Of a stretch of 12,002 bases of DNA, positions 7,495 through 12,002 are shown piece by piece. Origin of the DNA: CAZUQP01 sp964622455 (GTDB lineage Bacteria; Pseudomonadota; Gammaproteobacteria; DSM-16500); the NCBI GenBank assembly GCA_964622455.1, contig CAZUQP010000017.1, positions 1-12,002 of the forward strand. Reading direction: 5' to 3'. Every line of letters starts with the position of its first letter. Position 1 is the stretch's first letter. The translations under genes were made by a program, and so were the position numbers. Below the pieces are notes generated by a model. It was not told where the DNA came from. It saw only the letters and a list, made by a program, of their open reading frames with translations, and did no database searches.

Positions 7495-9363
7495 CTACAT
7501 CTGTGGTTTCGGAGATTTCGAAGGTTCTATTATCTGAGGAGCCCTATTTTTTTTGTAATCAAATTGAGGAAGATTACCATTAACTACATTCAAACTATCT
7601 TTATTTTCTAAAAACCAATCTAAACATTCCTTTAATAAGACAGTTGTTTTAGAAGGCTCCTTAGAGAGCCGACTTTTCAATCCAAAGTGTGGAATATTTT
7701 CTGATATACAAATTAAATTTTCTAGTACATTTTTTAATTTTTCAAATGAAATTAAGTTCATTTTATATTTTAATAGATAATGCATCGATTGTTTTAAGCA
7801 AAAATATTTTAAATGATCTGATTCCTCCTGGTTGAGCACCATTTTTTTGTCATTAATGTCTTCTATTTTTTCGATAGATTTTATTCTTTTTGAAAAGGCT
7901 GATATTTCTTCGGAATTGTCTTTAGGTTTAAATTCATGATCTACCAACGCCATGAGTTTATTTTCTATGCTCTTCTCCAAAATAATAGAAGATTTTTTAG
8001 ATTGAAATTTATCGGAAATTTTTATTATTTGAATCTCTATATTCCTTTGCCATTCAGTAGGCGAGTGTTTTTTTACGTAAGCATCACGTAATTGACCGAG
8101 TTGTTCGATCGCGTTTTCCAATGAAATTCGCTTTTTAACATCTTTTTCTACCATGCGATTAGCCAGATTTTCGATGCTTTTTCGTTCATCTTTTGTAAAG
8201 CCAACGCCACTCATTGCAACTGGATCTACATTGCCAATTTCAGTTCGATACCCTCCGGCATCGATAAATCGGCCCGTGGAAATTCCGAATATATCTTGCA
8301 TTACACGGCCGAGCGCGTAAACTTCCGTTAATTTGTTATATTTATTATCATCATCACCTTTACCATGCTTAGAGTAAATTTCAGGTGCAATATAGCCAGG
8401 TGTCCCATGAAAATCTACATAAGACTCTTTTTCTATTTCTTCAAGGGTGCCATAATCAATCTCTGTCATTTTAATGTTTCTTGATTGAGGGTTATCCACA
8501 TAAAACATAAAATTTTCGATTTTAATATCACAGTGTAAATATCCTTTATCATGCATATTTTTAATGCATTGAAGTGCTTGCAGCATCATCTCAAAACGAT
8601 CTTCTGGACGAATAGTATATATTCTATCTTTTTCTTCTTTCCCTTGCTCAGCTAAAATATCAAATAACTCCATGCCAGGAACAAGATCTTGGATGAAGCT
8701 ATATTTTTCTAGAGGTTTATGTTCTTTTTTTTCTTTTTTTAATTTTTTTTGTTCGTCTTGTTCGGCTTTCGATCTTTTTTTAAGAAGGATGTATCCAGAA
8801 CCTCTGCCCATTTTTTTATTGTTATCCGCTTCTTTTTTGAAGTTTTCTATATCCGCAGCTTCTAGAGCTCGTCCATAAGGTTTGTTATGCAATACTTTTA
8901 AAACATCATACAAGTGACCCGTTTCAAGATCTTGAATGATCTTCGCTTTACCTGATGCTCCTTCACCTATTTTTTTTCCCTTATAAACGGCATAGATCTT
9001 AAATTTTCCCGATTCATCTTTTATTCGAAGAATACCGCCGCGATTAATATCAATATTTAATTCTTCTTTTAGATATCTTTTTGAATATCGCGCATTTTCA
9101 GTTTCATTTTCTTGCGCTTCTTTTGTTTCAAAAGCACGTTTGATTTTTTCAATCGCTTCTGCAGGAAGCAATCGTTTAATTCCGTTAGGGCCTGGATAAA
9201 AATCGTTTGGGTATTTATCTTGATAACTGGGGAAACAATTCTCAAATTTTTCCTCTATTTTATTTTCTGCTTTATCTTCTACTTTTTCATTTTTTTCATC
9301 TTTCGGGAGCCCGGTATTCAGTTTATTTTTTATTGTAGAAGTAGATCCTCTGACTGTTGACAT
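7495..9363 (-). CDS. Eukaryotic-type Ser/Thr protein kinase, possible translocated effector
   Basis: A 622-residue protein; numbering here counts from the ATG at 9381, so subtract 6 for the preferred start. The kinase domain spans about 131-433: glycine loop GEGASG (139-144), ATP-binding K162 (VLKVL), helix-C E184, catalytic loop HCDIKIEN (283-290; D285, K287, N290), DYG (309-311), GTPGYIAPE (326-334), the VYALG segment, and R418. The Lys after the catalytic Asp and the GTPGY activation segment favour Ser/Thr specificity. HRD is changed to HCD and DFG to DYG, but all catalytic residues are present. A Lys/Glu-rich insert lies at 201-224. The N-terminus (25-47) is charged and probably disordered; residues 434-628 are helical and unrecognised, ending in a Pro/Ser/Lys-rich tail. 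There is no signal peptide and no membrane segment. The gene is A+T-richer than its neighbours. Host-directed Dot/Icm kinases of Legionellales are the suggested analogy, by inference only. A cytoplasmic bacterial regulator is the alternative. Confidence 0.88.
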   Translation of the reverse strand: MSTVRGSTSTIKNKLNTGLPKDEKNEKVEDKAENKIEEKFENCFPSYQDKYPNDFYPGPNGIKRLLPAEAIEKIKRAFETKEAQENETENARYSKRYLKEELNIDINRGGILRIKDESGKFKIYAVYKGKKIGEGASGKAKIIQDLETGHLYDVLKVLHNKPYGRALEAADIENFKKEADNNKKMGRGSGYILLKKRSKAEQDEQKKLKKEKKEHKPLEKYSFIQDLVPGMELFDILAEQGKEEKDRIYTIRPEDRFEMMLQALQCIKNMHDKGYLHCDIKIENFMFYVDNPQSRNIKMTEIDYGTLEEIEKESYVDFHGTPGYIAPEIYSKHGKGDDDNKYNKLTEVYALGRVMQDIFGISTGRFIDAGGYRTEIGNVDPVAMSGVGFTKDERKSIENLANRMVEKDVKKRISLENAIEQLGQLRDAYVKKHSPTEWQRNIEIQIIKISDKFQSKKSSIILEKSIENKLMALVDHEFKPKDNSEEISAFSKRIKSIEKIEDINDKKMVLNQEESDHLKYFCLKQSMHYLLKYKMNLISFEKLKNVLENLICISENIPHFGLKSRLSKEPSKTTVLLKECLDWFLENKDSLNVVNGNLPQFDYKKNRAPQIIEPSKSPKPQM

Positions 9364-9370
9364 AGCGTTG

Positions 9371-9375
9371 TCCTC
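9371..9375 (-). promoter_or_regulatory. Shine-Dalgarno that decides the kinase start
   Basis: GAGGA on the minus strand sits 7 nt before the ATG at 9363. The upstream in-frame ATG at 9381 has only an A/T-rich leader and no Shine-Dalgarno, so the kinase probably starts MSTVRGS rather than MNEDNAMSTV. Confidence 0.6.
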
Positions 9376-9429
9376 ATTCATTTAATGAAGAAACATAAAT
9401 CTTAATAAAAACGGGTTACTTCATTGATT

Positions 9430-9435
9430 AGTATA
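9430..9435 (-). promoter_or_regulatory. Candidate -10 box for the kinase gene
   Basis: The minus strand reads TATACT, five of six matches to the sigma-70 -10 box, about 67 nt before the preferred kinase ATG. No good -35 lies 16-18 nt upstream (AAAGAA-like sequence), so activity might depend on an activator. The site lies just outside the divergent comM promoter, and the two could interfere. Confidence 0.25.
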
Positions 9436-9456
9436 GAGGATATTTTCAATTTTTCT

Positions 9457-9486
9457 TTGACTCTAAGGGGTATTCCGAGTTATAAA
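9457..9486 (+). promoter_or_regulatory. Sigma-70 promoter of comM
   Basis: TTGACT (9457-9462), an 18-nt spacer and TATAAA (9481-9486) match the consensus at five of six positions in each box. Transcription would start near 9493, giving a leader of roughly 65 nt before the comM ATG at 9559. Because the promoter lies downstream of the in-frame TTG at 9424, it also argues against a longer ComM. Confidence 0.6.
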
Positions 9487-9558
9487 ACCAAGAAACATGA
9501 AAAATCAGCAAGTTATCTACTTCATTTAATCAGCACTTACTTTATGGAAAAAAACCTC

Positions 9559-11082
9559 ATGTCATTAGCCATTGTCTATACTCGGGCAAGTTCGGGTATT
9601 GCTGCACCTTTGGTGACAGTAGAAGTTCATATTTCACGCGGTTTGCCTGCGCTACATATGGTGGGTTTAGCGGAAGCTGCGGTGAAAGAAAGTAAAGACC
9701 GCGTGCGCAGTGCTTTATTGAATACGCATTTTGAATTTCCGACGCGGCGCATTACCATTAATTTGGCACCCGCTGATTTGCCAAAAGAAGGCGGACGATT
9801 TGATTTGCCCATTGCGTTAGGCATTTTGGCGGCATCAGGCCAATTAGCACAGGATCAGTTGATGCACTATGAGTTTACTGGTGAACTGGCATTGTCGGGT
9901 GAATTACGTGCAGTGCGCGGTGTTTTGCCGATGGTGTTAAATAGTTTGCAAGCGAAACGCAATTTAATTGTGCCTGATGCTAATGCTAAAGAAGCGGCCC
10001 TTGTAAAACAAGCAACTGTTTTTTCAGCCAAACATTTACTGGAAGTCTGCGCACATTTAAAAGGAGATAATATTTTATTGCGCTGCGAGCAAGAGAGCGA
10101 TGAAAAAGAAACTAAAACTTTACTAGATCTTTCTGATGTACGCGGACAACCGCATGCTAAACGCGCTCTAGAAATTGCAGCAGCGGGTAAACACAGTGTG
10201 TTGTTTGTAGGGCCGCCGGGCACTGGTAAAACGATGTTAGCCAGCCGCTTGCCGAGTATTTCACCGTCTTTAACCGATCAAGAAGCATTAGAAGTAGCAG
10301 CGATTGCTTCAGTCAGCAGCGCGGGTTTTCATCATGGACAATGGAAATGTTTACCGTTTCGAGCGCCGCATCATAGCAGTTCAAGTGTCGCTTTAGTGGG
10401 CGGCGGGCGTCCGCCTAAGCCCGGTGAAATTTCTCTTGCTCATCACGGCATTTTATTTTTGGATGAATTACTTGAATTTAATCGTAATGCGCTTGAATCA
10501 TTACGTGAACCCTTAGAGTCAGGTCAGGTGACTATTTCGCGTGCGGGGCATCAAATCATTTTTCCTGCGCGGTTTCAATTGATCGCTGCTTTAAATCCTT
10601 GTCCCTGCGGTTTTTTAGGGAGCTTCAAGGAAGCATGCCGTTGTTCTCCTAAAAAAATTAAACAATATTTAACAAAATTATCAGGCCCTTTGTTAGATCG
10701 TATTGATATGCAAATTGAAATTCCTGCTCTTCCTCCAGAATTATTGTTAACAACAGTAGACAATCAGGAGCAAAGTATAGTAGTAAAAGAAAGAGTGATG
10801 CGGGCGCGTGAGTGTCAGCTCAATCGGCAAGGCAAATATAACCAGGAATTGCGGGTCAACGAACTTAAGTTGTGCCAAATGGAGCATGCATCTGAACGTC
10901 TGCTCACCCAGGCAATGAATAAGTTTAATTTGTCAGCACGTGTTTATCATCGCATCGTACGGGTATCTCGGACGATTGCAGATATTGCTGAAGAGGGGAA
11001 TATTGCGCCAAAGCATATCAGCGAAGCATTAAGTTATCGATCTTTGGATAGGTCGATATTTACCATGCAGAATACAAATTGA
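9559..11082 (+). CDS. comM: ComM/YifB-family AAA+ branch-migration helicase
   Basis: ComM homologues are hexameric AAA+ helicases that promote branch migration during integration of transforming single-stranded DNA; the family was formerly annotated as Mg-chelatase-like YifB. The 507-residue product starts MSLAIVYTRASSGIAAP, closely matching the E. coli start, and E. coli YifB has 506 residues. The N-terminal Lon-S5-like domain covers about 1-170, including ITINLAPADLPKEGG. Walker A GPPGTGKT is at 218-225 and Walker B ILFLDE at 298-303. A four-cysteine NPCPCG...CRC motif has C348, C350, C360 and C362, and DRID (about 380-383) carries a likely arginine finger. The C-terminal helical domain completes it. 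An in-frame extension to a TTG at 9424 adds 45 residues without family support. The Shine-Dalgarno is weak (GGA about 10 nt upstream). Presence of comM suggests natural competence, but no other competence gene is in view. Confidence 0.94.
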   Translation: MSLAIVYTRASSGIAAPLVTVEVHISRGLPALHMVGLAEAAVKESKDRVRSALLNTHFEFPTRRITINLAPADLPKEGGRFDLPIALGILAASGQLAQDQLMHYEFTGELALSGELRAVRGVLPMVLNSLQAKRNLIVPDANAKEAALVKQATVFSAKHLLEVCAHLKGDNILLRCEQESDEKETKTLLDLSDVRGQPHAKRALEIAAAGKHSVLFVGPPGTGKTMLASRLPSISPSLTDQEALEVAAIASVSSAGFHHGQWKCLPFRAPHHSSSSVALVGGGRPPKPGEISLAHHGILFLDELLEFNRNALESLREPLESGQVTISRAGHQIIFPARFQLIAALNPCPCGFLGSFKEACRCSPKKIKQYLTKLSGPLLDRIDMQIEIPALPPELLLTTVDNQEQSIVVKERVMRARECQLNRQGKYNQELRVNELKLCQMEHASERLLTQAMNKFNLSARVYHRIVRVSRTIADIAEEGNIAPKHISEALSYRSLDRSIFTMQNTN

Positions 11083-11117
11083 GTTTATTTTGACCAAATT
11101 AGGGACAGTAAAGCGAC

Positions 11118-11123
11118 TATAAT
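11118..11123 (+). promoter_or_regulatory. Candidate -10 box upstream of the 132-residue gene
   Basis: A perfect TATAAT lies about 100 nt before the ATG at 11224, in the gap after comM. The attractive TTGACC at 11090-11095 is 22 nt away, too far for a normal -35, and the sequence at 17 nt (CAAATT) is poor. A promoter is plausible because no terminator separates this gene from comM and the gap is 141 bp, but the evidence is only one box. Confidence 0.3.
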
Positions 11124-11211
11124 GGAAGTAAGAACGAGAAAAGTGGTGGGTATGGATACTCGTCATTATGAGCACTGGCGTTATGGAATGATGAAAACAA
11201 TAACATAATGA

Positions 11212-11216
11212 AGAGG
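11212..11216 (+). promoter_or_regulatory. Shine-Dalgarno that decides the start of the 132-residue gene
   Basis: AGAGG is only 1 nt before the ATG at 11218 but 7 nt before the in-frame ATG at 11224, which is the normal distance. The protein therefore most likely starts MAIVFYP at 11224. Confidence 0.6.
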
Positions 11217-11223
11217 TATGACA

Positions 11224-11622
11224 ATGGCCATCGTATTTTATCCTCATGAGGATGAACTGCAATCGAGTGCGCTCGACCAAAAATTAGAAATTGTGTTGGA
11301 GGCCGCAGAGCGTTACAAAGGGATTATTTTGGATACGGCAAGCAAATCGATTGAAGCACCCGCAGATAAAAAAAAGCGTATGGCTCCGCGTGATATCACA
11401 CACACATTTAATTGGGAAGAAATTGCGAGATTACTCCGAGAAATTCGAGAACTTTCTGAAGCAAATCCATCTGCTAAACTTTATAAAGGCGAACGCTTAA
11501 AAAAATTAGCCGAAATTTATGAAGTATTGCGCGCAGCAAAAATGGCAAAACTAGAAGCCGTGCGTATTGCTTTAATGAATGAAGCAAATCAATTATTGTC
11601 TGGCGGATCACAGGTGGCTTGA
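11224..11622 (+). CDS. Unrecognised small helical protein
   Basis: A 132-residue soluble protein I do not recognise. It opens with MAIVFYPHEDELQ, followed by a helix (about 14-35), then a basic segment with DKKKR and the PRDITHTFNWEEIARLL stretch (about 50-70). Two long charged helices follow, REIRELSEANPSAKLYKGERL and a Lys/Ala/Leu-rich helix (about 85-125). The pattern suggests a helical bundle or short coiled coil. There is no signal peptide, membrane segment or cysteine. Codon use looks like that of comM, and the Shine-Dalgarno (AGAGG, 7 nt) is good, so it is probably a real gene. The ATG at 11218 would add two residues but sits too close to that site. It lies 141 bp after comM on the same strand and just before a structured repeat region. 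Function is unknown; a link to comM is not implied. Confidence 0.8.
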   Translation: MAIVFYPHEDELQSSALDQKLEIVLEAAERYKGIILDTASKSIEAPADKKKRMAPRDITHTFNWEEIARLLREIRELSEANPSAKLYKGERLKKLAEIYEVLRAAKMAKLEAVRIALMNEANQLLSGGSQVA

Positions 11623-11693
11623 CTTTATTCTCTATTGAAAAATAGGGGGTAAGTGTTTATAACATTTTCTGTGTGATGCAAGCTTTCGTGTTT

Positions 11694-11711
11694 TCAGGCC
11701 GTAGGCCCTGA
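11694..11711. repeat. Small imperfect hairpin
   Basis: TCAGGCC and GGCCCTGA are inverted around a GTA loop, giving a 7-bp G+C-rich stem with one bulged C. No T-run follows. Its CCCTG arm could instead pair with CAGGG at 11725-11729, so alternative folds with the next hairpin are possible. Confidence 0.5.
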
Positions 11712-11722
11712 GACCCATTTAG

Positions 11723-11760
11723 CCCAGGGTTAGGCGCGCTTTTTGCGCCGTAACCCTGGG
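11723..11760. repeat. Large palindromic hairpin
   Basis: CCCAGGGTTA (11723-11732) pairs with TAACCCTGGG (11751-11760), and GGCGC (11733-11737) pairs with GCGCC (11745-11749). This makes a 15-bp stem with one unpaired G at 11750 and a GCTTTTT loop. The T-run is in the loop, not after the stem, so this is not a classical intrinsic terminator. Its right arm runs directly into the 46-nt repeat copy that starts at 11753, which suggests that both belong to one repeat element. Confidence 0.75.
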
Positions 11761-11798
11761 TGTTTAATTCGCAACCTATCAAAGCGCTGTAGGCGCGC
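11753..11798 (+). repeat. Inverted 46-nt repeat, copy A
   Basis: Starts ACCCTGGGTGTTTAATTC and ends with AGCGCTGTAGGCGCGC. It matches copy B (11957-12002, opposite strand) at 42 of 46 positions with no gaps; the four differences are at 11762, 11771, 11775 and 11792, all transitions. Homology ends sharply after GCGCGC. Comparison was done by eye, base by base. Confidence 0.85.
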
Positions 11799-11956
11799 GA
11801 CAATTTAATTTCTTTTTGTTGAAAGGCCAGATTTTTTAAAAATGGATATCTATCCCTTGTTGAAAAAATAATATGAACCCAGAGTTTTGCTAATGGCTGT
11901 GGTATGTCATGTTCTCTTAAAAATTAAGATGGTTGGTGTGAGGTTATTAGTTGATG

Positions 11957-12002
11957 GCGCGCTTACAGCGCTTTGATAGATTGTGAATTAAATACCCAGG
12001 GT
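11957..12002 (-). repeat. Inverted 46-nt repeat, copy B, reaching the window edge
   Basis: Read on the minus strand from 12002 it begins ACCCTGGGTATTTAATTC and ends at GCGCGC (11957-11962 on the plus strand). It is 42/46 identical to copy A. The element is cut by the window end. By analogy with copy A, a palindrome like 11723-11760 may follow beyond 12002. Confidence 0.85.

Larger units (their letters stand above)
11623..12002. other. 380-bp gene-free structured region at the window edge
   Basis: No convincing coding sequence, tRNA or rRNA is visible here. The first 70 bases are plain A+T-rich sequence. From about 11694 the region is dominated by inverted repeats: a small hairpin, a large hairpin, and two inverted copies of a 46-nt sequence, listed separately. 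The 158 bases between the two copies (11799-11956) are A+T-rich and show only minor dyads such as TCTTAA-AAA-TTAAGA (11915-11929). The region could act as a transcript 3' end for the 132-residue gene, but no hairpin is followed by a T-run. Confidence 0.7.

Noticed and set aside
9382..9405. PmrA-type TTAA direct repeat before the kinase, as seen upstream of some Legionella and Coxiella effectors.
   Set aside because: Two TTAA motifs are present, but their 20-nt spacing does not fit the roughly one-turn spacing of PmrA sites.
9424..9558. N-terminal extension of ComM by 45 residues from a TTG.
   Set aside because: The family starts at MSLAIV, the extension matches nothing in ComM, and the best promoter lies inside it.
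9867..10223. 118-codon minus-strand frame within comM.
   Set aside because: Cys/Ser/Ala-rich translation with no family resemblance, lying wholly inside a well-supported gene; a shadow frame.
11090..11123. TTGACC and TATAAT as a complete promoter.
   Set aside because: The 22-nt spacer is too long for sigma-70; only the -10 box is kept as a weak candidate.
11632..11645. CTATT-GAAA-AATAG hairpin just after the stop at 11622.
   Set aside because: Only a 5-bp A/T-rich stem with no T-tract; too weak to call a terminator.
11723..11760. Intrinsic terminator for the 132-residue gene.
   Set aside because: The stem is strong but the T-run is in the loop and no T-tract follows; it fits a repeat element better.
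11893..11976. 27-codon open frame starting MAVVCHVLL inside the repeat spacer.
   Set aside because: No Shine-Dalgarno, and it runs into repeat copy B; length is within chance expectation.
11694..12002. CRISPR array or tRNA in the structured 3' region.
   Set aside because: The repeats are only two, inverted, and 158 nt apart; no cloverleaf or regular spacing can be found.

Overview
The window looks like chromosomal DNA of a gammaproteobacterium with moderately low G+C. The LptD, SurA, PdxA, AmgK, MurU, Cfa and ComM homologues all have clear gammaproteobacterial character. A eukaryotic-type Ser/Thr kinase rich in Lys and Glu lies among them, which recalls host-associated Legionellales (Legionella/Coxiella relatives). 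That placement is an inference from style and content, not a proven assignment.

Left part, minus strand (23-4563): lptD, surA and pdxA form a tight operon. Each downstream start codon overlaps the preceding stop by 8 nt. LptD inserts lipopolysaccharide into the outer membrane, SurA chaperones outer-membrane proteins including LptD, and PdxA makes a pyridoxal-phosphate precursor. SurA is a short, single-parvulin form. Divergently (4684-6314), amgK and murU overlap by 13 nt and encode the two-step recycling of MurNAc to UDP-MurNAc. The region is therefore largely devoted to the cell envelope.

Middle part: cfa (minus, 6273-7394) converges on murU, and the two coding sequences overlap by 42 bp. 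Upstream of cfa on the same strand is a visibly A+T-richer gene for a 622-residue protein kinase (7495-9363). Its catalytic motifs are intact, its N-terminus is charged, and its C-terminal region is unrecognised. It has no functional link to its neighbours and is the best candidate here for a translocated effector or a horizontally acquired gene.

Right part: comM (plus, 9559-11082) is divergent from the kinase gene and has a good sigma-70-type promoter at 9457-9486. An unrecognised 132-residue helical protein follows (11224-11622). The last 380 bases have no convincing gene. They hold a structured repeat region: a 15-bp-stem hairpin (11723-11760) directly joined to a 46-nt sequence that recurs in inverted orientation at 11957-12002, up to the window edge. 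This is probably one end, or most, of an interspersed palindromic element.
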